DNA of 64,000 nt from Paenalcaligenes sp052103955 (lineage in GTDB: Bacteria > Pseudomonadota > Gammaproteobacteria > Burkholderiales > Burkholderiaceae_B). The stretch lies in contig JBQELO010000005.1 of NCBI GenBank assembly GCA_052103955.1, positions 124,001 to 188,000 on the forward strand, read 5' to 3'. Under the pieces are notes generated by a model. That model was not told the origin of the DNA and ran no database searches. It was given only the letters and a program-made list of their open reading frames with translations. The position numbers and the translations under genes were made by a program. Positions 32,199-40,513 of this stretch are shown piece after piece. Every line of letters starts with the position of its first letter. Within the stretch, counting starts at the first letter, position 1.

Positions 32199-35100
32199 AT
32201 GAACGCCCCCATCGCCAGTCAGTATCTTGCCGCCCACTCTTCCACGGTGCTCAATACACGCCTGCGTGAAATCCCCTACAACTACACTTCTTACTCCGAT
32301 CGCGAAATTGTTTTGCGTCTACTCGGGGACGAAGCATGGGACAAACTCAGTGAGCTACGTTCTGAACGCCGTACCGGTCGTTCTGCCAAGATGCTGTTTG
32401 AGGTATTGGGCGACATCTGGGTAGTGCGCCGCAACCCCTACTTGCAAGACGACCTGCTGCATAACCCTAAACGTTTGCATCAATTGGTCGAAGCGCTGCA
32501 ACACCGCTTAAACGAGATTGATAAGCGTCGTGATGTAGAGGTTGCCGAACGCGACCAAAAGGTAAAACTGCTGCTGCACAGTGCACAAGCGGCAGTGAAA
32601 GACTTTGAAAACGAATTCGCCACTATGCGCGATCTGCGTCAGCGCACAGTGAAACGCTTGAGCGCGATTACCGCTGCCGACAACATCAAGTTCGATGGCT
32701 TGTCGCGTGTTTCCCATGTCACTGACGCCACTGACTGGCGCGTGGAATACCCCTTTGTAGTCCTGACACCTGACCATGAAGCAGAAATGGCGGCGCTAGT
32801 ACGCGGCTGTATGGAGTTGGGTCTGACCATCATCCCTAGGGGGGGTGGTACTGGCTACACGGGTGGTGCCATTCCGCTAAGCCCACGCTCTGCGGTAATC
32901 AACACAGAAAAGCTGGAAGCATTAGGCCCTGTTGAAGCCATTGATATGCCTGGCCTAGACACCCCTGTACACACGATTTTGTCGGGTGCGGGTGTAGTCA
33001 CTCGCCGCGTAGCCGATGCGGCTACCGCAGCAGGCCGTGTGTTTGCTGTTGACCCTACTTCTATCGATGCCTCCTGTGTGGGCGGTAACGTCGCCATGAA
33101 CGCTGGTGGTAAAAAAGCGGTGTTGTGGGGTACAGCGCTGGATAACTTGGCTTGGTGGCGCATGGTTGATCCAGAAGGTAACTGGCTAGAAGTTACGCGT
33201 GTTAACCACAACCTAGGCAAAATTCACGAAGTAGACGAAGCCGTTTTTGACCTGCAATGGTTTGATGGTAGCCAGCCCCCTGGCGCAAAACTACTGCGTA
33301 CTGAAACCTTGCGTGTTAAAGGCCAGTCTTTCCGTAAAGTAGGCCTAGGCAAAGACGTTACAGACAAGTTCCTCTCTGGTTTACCGGGTGTGCAAAAAGA
33401 AGGCTGTGACGGTTTGATTACGTCTGCACGCTGGATTCTGCATCGTATGCCTGAACACACCCGTACCGTCTGTATGGAGTTCTTCGGCAGCGCGCGTAAT
33501 GCTGTGCCGTCTATTGTTGAAGTAAAAAATTATCTGGACACCGAAGGCAAAGAGCGCGGTGCCCTGTTGGCCGGTTTGGAACACTTGGATGAACGCTACC
33601 TACGCGCTGTAGGGTATGCCACCAAGAGCAAACGCGGCATTCTGCCCAAAATGGTATTGATTGGCGACATCGTTGGTGACGATGCTGATGCTGTCGCACT
33701 GGCTGCTAGCGAAGTCGTACGTATTGCCAACAGCCGCCACGGTGAAGGCTTTGTAGCCGTTAGCCCCGAAGCGCGTAAACGTTTCTGGCTGGATCGCTCC
33801 CGTACTGCCGCCATTGCCCGCCACACCAACGCCTTTAAGATCAACGAAGACGTGGTGATCCCGCTTAACCGCATGGGCGAGTACACCGACGAAATCGAAC
33901 GCATCAACATCGAGCTTTCTACACGCAACAAGCTGCGTTTGCTGGATGCGCTGCAAGACTTCCTGCAAGGTGATTTGCCTATTGGCAAACTGGCCGATCC
34001 TGCCGACGCTGACCACACTCGTGAAGAAGTACTGGAAAACCGTAGACACGATGCCCTAGACACCCTGCAGTCGGTACGCGAACGTTGGAGCTGGTTGCTG
34101 GACAACCTCGATGCCCCCGTTGCTGAAAGCCTAGACACCTTGCGTGCACACGGTTTAGAAGCTGCGATCCCCGTACTGCAAGAACGCATCGCCGCCCAAC
34201 CGGCGGTACGTATTGTAGAAATGCTGCAAGATCACAGCTTGCGCACCTCGTGGAAAACCGAAGTACGTGCTCGCCTAGAGGAACACTTCCCTGGCGCAGA
34301 CTGTGCTGCCGTATTAGCCGAGCTACAAGCCATTCACGACAAAGTGCTGAAAAGCCGTGTGTTTGTCGCGCTGCACATGCATGCGGGTGACGGTAACGTT
34401 CACACCAACATCCCCGTGAACTCTGATGATTACGGCATGTTGCAAGAAGCCAATGAAACCGTCGTACGCATCATGGAAATCGCACGTAGATTAGACGGCG
34501 TGATCTCTGGCGAACACGGTATTGGCTTAACCAAATACGAATTCCTCACCCAAGAAGAGCTGCAACCCTTTCAGGATTACAAACGTCGCATCGACCCACA
34601 TAACCATTTCAACGCAGGCAAATTGATGCCCGGCGCTGATTTAAGTCGTGCTTGGACACCTAGCTTTAACTTGCTAGGCTATGAATCCCTGATTATGCAG
34701 CGCAGTGAAATCAGCTCGATTTCTCATGCTATTAAAGATTGCTTGCGTTGCGGTAAATGCAAACCGGTCTGTGCCACACACGTGCCACGCGCCAACTTGC
34801 TGTACTCCCCACGTAACAAGATCTTGGCGACGTCGCTGCTGATTGAAGCCTTCTTGTACGAAGAGCAAACTCGTCGCGGCATTAGCCTGAAACACTGGGA
34901 AGACTTTGAAGGCGTCGCAGACCACTGTACGCTGTGCCACAAATGTTTTACCCCCTGTCCGGTAGACATAGACTTTGGTGATGTCACCATGGCGATGCGT
35001 GCTCTGCTTAACCGCATGGGCAAGAAATCGACGAACCCCGGCTCAGCCGCAGCCATGTTCTTCTTAAACGCCAAAGACCCACGCGTGATCAACACCACAC

Positions 35101-36134
35101 GTAAGGTGTTAGAAGTGGGTTATAAGGCCCAACGCATGGCGAACAACCTGCTCAGCAATGCCGCGCATAAACAAACCGAAGCCCCTCCTGCCTCGGTCAC
35201 TAAGCCCAGCATACGCGAACAAGTTATTCACTTCGTGAACAAGAAAATGCCCGGTGGCTTGCCTAAGCAAACTGCCCGTAAGCTCTTGGACATTGAAGAT
35301 GCTGACTACGTACCAATTATCCGTAACCCAGCCACCAGCTCAGACAGCGAAGCCGTGTTCTACTTCCCGGGCTGCGGTTCAGAGCGCTTGTTCTCTCAAG
35401 TAGGTTTGGCAACGCAAGCCATGCTGTGGCATGCCGGCGTACAAACCGTATTGCCTCCGGGCTACTTGTGCTGTGGTTACCCGCAACGCGGTAGTGGCCA
35501 GAAAGACAAAGCAGACCAAATGATTACCGATAACCGCGTGCTGTTCCACCGCATGGCCACCACGCTGAACTATCTGGATATCAAAACGGTGGTTGTTAGC
35601 TGTGGTACCTGTTACGACCAGCTGTCCATGTACGAATTTGAAAATATCTTCCCTGGCTGTCGCCTGATTGATATTCACGAATTCTTGCTGGAAAAAGGTA
35701 TTCAACTAGAGGGCATCAACGGTACACGTTACATGTACCACGACCCTTGCCATAGTCCGATGAAACGCCAAGACCCAATGAAAACGGTCAAAGCACTGGT
35801 GGGCGATCAAACCATCAAGAGCGACAGATGCTGTGGTGAATCCGGTACCTTGGCGGTAACCCGTCCAGATATTTCCACGCAAATTCGTTTCCGTAAACAG
35901 GAAGAACTGCAGAAAAACCAAGACAGCATTCGTGCTGATGGCTTTACGGGCGAAGTCAAAATGCTGACTTCCTGTCCATCATGCCTGCAAGGTTTATCCC
36001 GCTACGAAGACGACACTGGCGTAGATGCTGACTACATCGTGGTTGAAATGGCCAAGCACATTTTGGGGGCCGACTGGCTACCTAATTACGTGAAATCGGC
36101 CAACAACGGCGGCATTGAACGCGTACTGGTATAA
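32199..36134 (+). CDS. Large FAD/4Fe-4S oxidoreductase with DUF3683 and CCG domains
   Basis: 1311 residues in one continuous frame. Order: an N-terminal DUF3683-like region (about 1-150); an FAD-binding PCMH domain (IPRGGGTGYTGGAIPL near residue 210) with a GlcD-like C-terminal domain carrying LHMHAGDGNVHTNIP and GVISGEHGIG; two ferredoxin-type clusters, CLRCGKCKPVC near 848 and CTLCHKCFTPCP near 910; then two CCG heterodisulfide-reductase-like domains (PGCGSERLF near 1054, CCGYPQRG, SCGTCYDQL, DPCHSP, CCGESG near 1210, SCPSC). It looks like a fusion of GlcD-type and GlpC/LutA-type subunits, so D-2-hydroxyacid (for example D-lactate) oxidation to a membrane acceptor is the likely role. Substrate unproven. 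Confidence 0.9.
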   Translation: MNAPIASQYLAAHSSTVLNTRLREIPYNYTSYSDREIVLRLLGDEAWDKLSELRSERRTGRSAKMLFEVLGDIWVVRRNPYLQDDLLHNPKRLHQLVEALQHRLNEIDKRRDVEVAERDQKVKLLLHSAQAAVKDFENEFATMRDLRQRTVKRLSAITAADNIKFDGLSRVSHVTDATDWRVEYPFVVLTPDHEAEMAALVRGCMELGLTIIPRGGGTGYTGGAIPLSPRSAVINTEKLEALGPVEAIDMPGLDTPVHTILSGAGVVTRRVADAATAAGRVFAVDPTSIDASCVGGNVAMNAGGKKAVLWGTALDNLAWWRMVDPEGNWLEVTRVNHNLGKIHEVDEAVFDLQWFDGSQPPGAKLLRTETLRVKGQSFRKVGLGKDVTDKFLSGLPGVQKEGCDGLITSARWILHRMPEHTRTVCMEFFGSARNAVPSIVEVKNYLDTEGKERGALLAGLEHLDERYLRAVGYATKSKRGILPKMVLIGDIVGDDADAVALAASEVVRIANSRHGEGFVAVSPEARKRFWLDRSRTAAIARHTNAFKINEDVVIPLNRMGEYTDEIERINIELSTRNKLRLLDALQDFLQGDLPIGKLADPADADHTREEVLENRRHDALDTLQSVRERWSWLLDNLDAPVAESLDTLRAHGLEAAIPVLQERIAAQPAVRIVEMLQDHSLRTSWKTEVRARLEEHFPGADCAAVLAELQAIHDKVLKSRVFVALHMHAGDGNVHTNIPVNSDDYGMLQEANETVVRIMEIARRLDGVISGEHGIGLTKYEFLTQEELQPFQDYKRRIDPHNHFNAGKLMPGADLSRAWTPSFNLLGYESLIMQRSEISSISHAIKDCLRCGKCKPVCATHVPRANLLYSPRNKILATSLLIEAFLYEEQTRRGISLKHWEDFEGVADHCTLCHKCFTPCPVDIDFGDVTMAMRALLNRMGKKSTNPGSAAAMFFLNAKDPRVINTTRKVLEVGYKAQRMANNLLSNAAHKQTEAPPASVTKPSIREQVIHFVNKKMPGGLPKQTARKLLDIEDADYVPIIRNPATSSDSEAVFYFPGCGSERLFSQVGLATQAMLWHAGVQTVLPPGYLCCGYPQRGSGQKDKADQMITDNRVLFHRMATTLNYLDIKTVVVSCGTCYDQLSMYEFENIFPGCRLIDIHEFLLEKGIQLEGINGTRYMYHDPCHSPMKRQDPMKTVKALVGDQTIKSDRCCGESGTLAVTRPDISTQIRFRKQEELQKNQDSIRADGFTGEVKMLTSCPSCLQGLSRYEDDTGVDADYIVVEMAKHILGADWLPNYVKSANNGGIERVLV

Positions 36135-36143
36135 GCACGCTTA

Positions 36144-36177
36144 TTCCCGGAAATACTCGCTGTGAGTTTTCCGGGAA
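36144..36177. terminator. Hairpin after the FAD/Fe-S oxidoreductase
   Basis: TTCCCGGAAA-ACTC (one bulged base) pairs with GAGT-TTTCCGGGAA around a 5-base loop. It is a strong stem without a long T-run, so it may be a weak terminator or an mRNA-stabilising 3' hairpin. Confidence 0.55.
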
Positions 36178-36178
36178 A

Positions 36179-36205
36179 TTATGCACAAAATGAGCATTAT
36201 CTACA
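36179..36205 (+). promoter_or_regulatory. Pair of DnaA-box-like sequences before pncB
   Basis: TTATGCACA (36179-36187) and TTATCTACA (36197-36205, one mismatch to the consensus) lie in the same orientation with 9 bases between them. The meaning is uncertain; two short matches can arise by chance in an AT-rich gap. Confidence 0.25.
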
Positions 36206-36259
36206 GAAATGCAGGTAGACTGTAGTTCTCTGCATGATGCGTTTGGTGCGTAGTTAACA

Positions 36260-37462
36260 ATGAAAGTCCCGTTTCACCCAGTAATTACATCGTTACTGGA
36301 AACTGATCTCTACAAACTTACGATGTGGCAAGCCATGCTGCATCGTCATCCGGCCACTCAAGCCCGCTACGAGTTCCTGTGCCGCAATCAAACGGCCTAC
36401 CCTCTGGCTGAACTAGCCGAGGAAGTAGAGGCTCAGCTGGATCATCTGTGCAGCCTGCACTTCAGCCAAGAAGAATTAGACTACTTAAGCCAACTGCGCT
36501 ACTTAAAGTCTGACTTTATCGATTTCCTGTCGCTGTTCCGCTTCCAACGTCGATTCATTCGTGTGCACACCGATGGCGAACGTTTAATCATCGTTGCCGA
36601 AGGCCCGCAAGTTCATGTGATGGGCTTCGAGATCTTTGTATTGGCGATCGTAAACGAGCTGTACTTCCGACGCTTCGACCCGCATACCTTACTTGAGGAA
36701 GGTCGCAAACGCTTGGCAGAAAAAATCCAACGCCTGAAGCATTTTGGCCAAGAAAAACAAGAAACCTTCAGCTTCGACGTATCAGACTTTGGCCTGCGCC
36801 GACGCTACAGCGCCGCGTGGCACGATGAAGTCATTGGCACCCTAGCGCGCCAAGTACCGGAGTTCTTCAAAGGTACCTCTAACGTGTACCTAGCCCGAAA
36901 ACACAACCTTGTGCCCATTGGCACAATGGCTCACGAATACTTCCAATCCTTCCAAGCTTTTGGCTCGGTACGACTACGCGACTTCCAAAAAGCCGCCATG
37001 GAAGATTGGGTACAAGAATACCGAGGCGACTTGGGTATTGCGCTGACCGACACAGTAGGCATGCAAGCCTTCCTAAGCGACTTTGACCTGTACTTCGCCA
37101 AGCTGTTTGACGGCTTACGCCACGACTCTGGCGACCCCTACTGGTGGGGCGATTTAGCGATACAGCATTACAAAAAACTGCGTATAGACCCGAAATCTAA
37201 ACGTCTGGTGTTTTCAGATGGCCTAACCATGGACAGCGCCATTGAGCTATACCGCTACTTTGGCAGTCGTATACAAGTAGGTTTTGGTATAGGCACTAGT
37301 CTGACCAACGACATGGGTGCTACGCCACTGAACATCGTCATGAAACTGGTAAGCTGTAACGGTGCCTCTACCGCCAAGCTTTCTGACTCTGCAGGTAAAA
37401 CCATGTGTGATGACGAAACCTTCCTTGCCTACCTGCGTCAGGTGTTTAACCACCACCAGTAA
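36260..37462 (+). CDS. pncB: Nicotinate phosphoribosyltransferase
   Basis: First enzyme of the Preiss-Handler route, making nicotinate mononucleotide from nicotinate, PRPP and ATP. The 400 residues equal the E. coli length. LLETDLYKLTMWQAML opens the protein; GTMAHEYFQSFQAF near residue 222 contains the autophosphorylated histidine; DGLRHDSGDPYWWG and VFSDGLTMDSAIEL bind PRPP. The C-terminal KLSDSAGKTMCDDETF is also typical. Shine-Dalgarno is weak. Confidence 0.95.
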   Translation: MKVPFHPVITSLLETDLYKLTMWQAMLHRHPATQARYEFLCRNQTAYPLAELAEEVEAQLDHLCSLHFSQEELDYLSQLRYLKSDFIDFLSLFRFQRRFIRVHTDGERLIIVAEGPQVHVMGFEIFVLAIVNELYFRRFDPHTLLEEGRKRLAEKIQRLKHFGQEKQETFSFDVSDFGLRRRYSAAWHDEVIGTLARQVPEFFKGTSNVYLARKHNLVPIGTMAHEYFQSFQAFGSVRLRDFQKAAMEDWVQEYRGDLGIALTDTVGMQAFLSDFDLYFAKLFDGLRHDSGDPYWWGDLAIQHYKKLRIDPKSKRLVFSDGLTMDSAIELYRYFGSRIQVGFGIGTSLTNDMGATPLNIVMKLVSCNGASTAKLSDSAGKTMCDDETFLAYLRQVFNHHQ

Positions 37463-37491
37463 CAACGCAACGGCTCTTCCATCAAGTGCTT

Positions 37492-37980
37492 ATGTCTACA
37501 CATCAAGTTTTTTTGGATTCGCTCTATCAATTGCTACAACAGCAGCGCCATGGCTCACTGGGCACCCTAACCAATCAGGGGCTACCTTTTGTATCCATGG
37601 TGCCCTTTGCCTTAGATGCAGAGCACGGCAGGTTACTCATACACATTAGCGATATGGCAGCGCACACGCGTTACCTTAAAGAACGCCCCCAAGCTTCGTT
37701 AATGATCTGCCAAACGCCTTCGGACGATGCCCCTGTCCACGACCTGCCTCGCGTCACCTTACAAGTAGAGGCCAGTTTACTAGAGCGCAACACCCCAGAA
37801 CGCGAAGCCGCCCGTGACGTCTACTTGGCTCGATTCCCAGACGTAGCCTTCATGACAGACTTCACTGACTTCCATTTCTTTGCGCTTAGCCTACAACGCG
37901 TACGACATGTAGCCGGTTTTGGTGCGGCACGTACCCTGCAAGCTGAAGAAGTTTGTGAGCGCATACGCCAAGGGGCGTAA
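37492..37980 (+). CDS. Split-barrel FMN/haem-binding protein (HugZ/PNPOx-like)
   Basis: 162 residues from the ATG at 37492; a GTG at 37486 would add two residues. The fold is the pyridoxamine-phosphate-oxidase-like split barrel, shown by GSLGTLTNQGLPFVSMVPFA, HISDMAAHTRYLKERPQASLM and the late HFFALSLQRVRHVAGFGAAR, which resembles HugZ-type haem oxygenases and their relatives. It lacks the longer C-terminal extension of full HugZ proteins. FMN or haem as ligand cannot be decided here. It follows pncB by 29 bases and may share its transcript. Confidence 0.8.
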   Translation: MSTHQVFLDSLYQLLQQQRHGSLGTLTNQGLPFVSMVPFALDAEHGRLLIHISDMAAHTRYLKERPQASLMICQTPSDDAPVHDLPRVTLQVEASLLERNTPEREAARDVYLARFPDVAFMTDFTDFHFFALSLQRVRHVAGFGAARTLQAEEVCERIRQGA

Positions 37981-37998
37981 ACCTAGCCACTATCAGTA

Positions 37999-38046
37999 CA
38001 AATCACAAAAAGTATTCCTGCCGTTCCCAGCGTGTGCGATGAATGC
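37999..38046. repeat. Dispersed half-repeat, second locus
   Basis: The first 15 bases, CAAATCACAAAAAGT, are identical to 1074-1088. With one gap, the next 33 bases keep TTCC, GTxCCC, CAGCG and TGTGCGAT-like blocks in the same order as the right arm of the palindrome at 1035-1110. No inverted partner is present here, so this is a solitary half-unit located 18 bases after a gene stop. Confidence 0.5.
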
Positions 38047-38094
38047 AGCAGCTCATACTTATCCTTACTCGCAATAAGAAACCACCACAAACAA

Positions 38095-38121
38095 TAAACC
38101 CCCGGTAAAACCAGGGGTTTA
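38095..38121 (-). terminator. Candidate terminator for apt
   Basis: TAAACCCC (38095-38102) pairs with GGGGTTTA (38114-38121), with an extra CGG/CC(A) pairing possible inside. It lies 41 bases past the apt stop; on the minus strand it is followed by TTGTTTG rather than a pure T-run. The convergent gene at 37980 could also use it. Confidence 0.5.
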
Positions 38122-38162
38122 GTAGCGAACATCAGATCAGCCTATACCGGCGACCTTATATA

Positions 38163-38738
38163 TTACTGACCGGGTAAAGCATCCGGATCAGGCAGCGACT
38201 CATCGAACTCACACACGGTGTACACCGGCAAGCCAGTTTCGCGCACGCCAGCAGAACCACCCAAATCAGGCAGATCAATGATGGCAGCAGCTTCAATGAC
38301 GTTTGCACCTAAACGTTGCAGCAAACGTGATGCTGCAATCATGGTGCCGCCTGTAGCGATCAAGTCATCGATCAACAACACGCGTTGGCCAGGACGAACC
38401 GAATCGGTGTGCATTTCAACCGATGCATTACCGTATTCCAAAGAGTACTCTTCAGCGACAGTCTGGAATGGCAATTTGCCTTTTTTGCGCACGGGTACAA
38501 AGCCTAGATTCAATTCATAGGCCAATACAGACCCTACGATAAAACCACGCGCATCAATACCAGCGACTAGGTCCAGACGCTGGCGCATGTAGCGGTACAC
38601 GAATAAATCAATCAGTACACGGAACGCTTGAGGATCTTGCAACACAGGCGTAATGTCACGGAACATCACGCCTGGCTTTGGCCAGTCCGGTACGCTGCGT
38701 ATCGTGTTACGGATGTAATTAGCGGGATCAGTATGCAT
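38163..38738 (-). CDS. apt: Adenine phosphoribosyltransferase
   Basis: Salvages adenine to AMP with PRPP. 191 residues from the ATG at 38738, whose MHTDPANYIRNTIRSVPDWPKPGV start matches the family; the frame is open to 38771 but the extra 11 residues are unlike Apt. The PRPP-binding motif VLLIDDLIATGGTM and the hood segment FVPVRKKGKLPFQT are intact, as is DARGFIVGS. Shine-Dalgarno is weak. Downstream of the cyd operon on the same strand, separated by 116 bases that include a perfect inverted repeat. Confidence 0.95.
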   Translation of the reverse strand: MHTDPANYIRNTIRSVPDWPKPGVMFRDITPVLQDPQAFRVLIDLFVYRYMRQRLDLVAGIDARGFIVGSVLAYELNLGFVPVRKKGKLPFQTVAEEYSLEYGNASVEMHTDSVRPGQRVLLIDDLIATGGTMIAASRLLQRLGANVIEAAAIIDLPDLGGSAGVRETGLPVYTVCEFDESLPDPDALPGQ

Positions 38739-38782
38739 GTTTCTACTAACTCTAGACACAAAAAAGGCCACAGCGCAGGATG

Positions 38783-38804
38783 CACTGCAGGCACAACTGC
38801 AGTG
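38783..38804. repeat. Perfect 8-bp inverted repeat between cydC and apt
   Basis: CACTGCAG and CTGCAGTG enclose GCACAA. On the minus strand a T-run follows only some 16 bases later (GGCCTTTTTT), so it is not a classic cydC terminator; an operator or attenuating hairpin for apt is equally possible. Confidence 0.45.
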
Positions 38805-38854
38805 TACACAATAGCACCAGATAAAACCGTGACCGTATCCTAAAAGGAACGCTA

Positions 38855-40513
38855 CTACATTACCCGCTGCAATGTTTCACCTTGCACTTGCCATTCCTGC
38901 TCGAAGCTCTCTTGCGGCACCTCGTCGTGGCTCACCATGATGACACTACGTGTACCGGCAAACTGCAGAACATCTTGTAGCAGCGCATGGGCGTTGGCCC
39001 TATCTAAGCCACTGGTGGGCTCATCTAAGAACCACACACTGGCTGGTGCCAATACAATACGCGCCAAGCATACGCGACGTGCCTGCCCAGTGGATAAGGT
39101 ATTGCCGCCCTCACCTATCCAACTGTCTAACCCCTCAGGTAAGCTGCGCACGAAATCAGCCAAACGCACGCGCTGCAATGCCTCCCACAACTGCTCGTCA
39201 GTGGCGTTAGGACAGCCCAAACTTAGGTTGTAACGCAAACTACCCATAAATACGGTGGAGTGCTGTGACAATAAGGCAAAGCGCTGGAAACGTTGTTCGG
39301 TAGGACTGTTTTGCACCACTGCACCACCATAGCTCACTTGTCCGTGCAAAGCTGGCTGTACACCCATTAAGGTCTGCAATAAGGTGGTTTTACCCGAGCC
39401 ACTTAGCCCTCTAATTAAGCAGCGCCCCCCTTGTTTAATGTGCAGATTCACATCCTGCAACAACGGCACCTTCGCATCAAACCCCACCTGTAAATCATGG
39501 GTAATTAGCTCGCCTTGCGCGGGTAGCAACGTCGTTCCTGATGGCATTTTTTCATCTGAACTACGTAACATGCCTAAGCGAGCCGCTGCCGCACTGGCCA
39601 CACCCAAACCTGCAGCACCACGCATCAGTGGTGCCATAATCTCAAACAGCCCCAGTGCCCCTAACAACAAACCTACCCATACGGGACCTTTTAGTAGTTC
39701 TTTACTGTAGGCATCCACCCCAATCACGACTAACGCTACGATAGTCAGGGCCATACAGCATTGTTGCCATAAGCTTCCTAAACTGGCGATGGCTGCCAGC
39801 TTTTTACGCTGTACAGAGATCAACTGGCTTAACTGCTCAAAACGTGCTTTCGCGCTTTCTGTCGCATCAAACACCACCACATCCACATGCGCAGCAATGG
39901 TATCGTGCAATACACTTCTGGCCTCGGCCACTTGGGCTGCCAAATTCATACCACCCGCCGCCGCCTTACGAGCGACAACATAGGGCACCAATACTGCTGC
40001 AACCAGGATCACTGCAGCCAATGCCACACCGCCCCACGGCATTTGTGTACCGGTTAGCCATGCATACATGCCACCGCCTAACAAGGCGGTACACGTAGGC
40101 ACCACCAACAGCAAATACACGCTATCTAGACGCTCTACATCGTTCACCAGCCTAGCCACCAAATCACCATCACGGTACTTGGCTAACTCTGAAGGTGGCA
40201 ATTGCATTAACTGGGCAAAAGTTTGTGCCCGGATTTCAGCTTGTAGTTCTAACGTAACGGTATGCCCTGCGATACGTTCCACATAGCGCGAGGCAATGCG
40301 CCACATAGACAAACCGCGCACCAATGCAGAGGGGCCAAACAGGTTATAGCTAATCATCGAGGCTGCGATGAATGTGCCGGTTAGGAACCAACCCGCTACA
40401 GCCAATAAACCCACCCCAGCCACCACTGTGCCTAAGGCTACCAAAATACTACCCAACACCAACCAACGACGTCGCACTAGCCAATCACGGCATAACCCCC
40501 ACCATAGCGTCAT
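38855..40513 (-). CDS. cydC: Cytochrome bd biogenesis ABC transporter subunit CydC
   Basis: Half of the heterodimeric CydDC exporter (thiols such as glutathione and cysteine, or haem-linked function) needed to assemble cytochrome bd. 552 residues from the ATG at 40513, which overlaps the cydD stop by 4 bases; the frame extends 13 residues further upstream without family similarity. Six membrane helices span about residues 1-310. The ATPase domain has Walker A GLSGSGKTTLLQ, Walker B VWFLDEPTSGLD and signature LSTGQARRVCLAR, in which Thr replaces the first Gly of LSGGQ. Last gene of the cyd operon. Confidence 0.93.
   Translation of the reverse strand: MTLWWGLCRDWLVRRRWLVLGSILVALGTVVAGVGLLAVAGWFLTGTFIAASMISYNLFGPSALVRGLSMWRIASRYVERIAGHTVTLELQAEIRAQTFAQLMQLPPSELAKYRDGDLVARLVNDVERLDSVYLLLVVPTCTALLGGGMYAWLTGTQMPWGGVALAAVILVAAVLVPYVVARKAAAGGMNLAAQVAEARSVLHDTIAAHVDVVVFDATESAKARFEQLSQLISVQRKKLAAIASLGSLWQQCCMALTIVALVVIGVDAYSKELLKGPVWVGLLLGALGLFEIMAPLMRGAAGLGVASAAAARLGMLRSSDEKMPSGTTLLPAQGELITHDLQVGFDAKVPLLQDVNLHIKQGGRCLIRGLSGSGKTTLLQTLMGVQPALHGQVSYGGAVVQNSPTEQRFQRFALLSQHSTVFMGSLRYNLSLGCPNATDEQLWEALQRVRLADFVRSLPEGLDSWIGEGGNTLSTGQARRVCLARIVLAPASVWFLDEPTSGLDRANAHALLQDVLQFAGTRSVIMVSHDEVPQESFEQEWQVQGETLQRVM

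Noticed and set aside
32199..36134. Assembly artefact fusing two or three oxidoreductase genes
   Set aside because: The frame is continuous, domains are complete with linkers, and betaproteobacterial homologues of this multi-domain kind are known to me.
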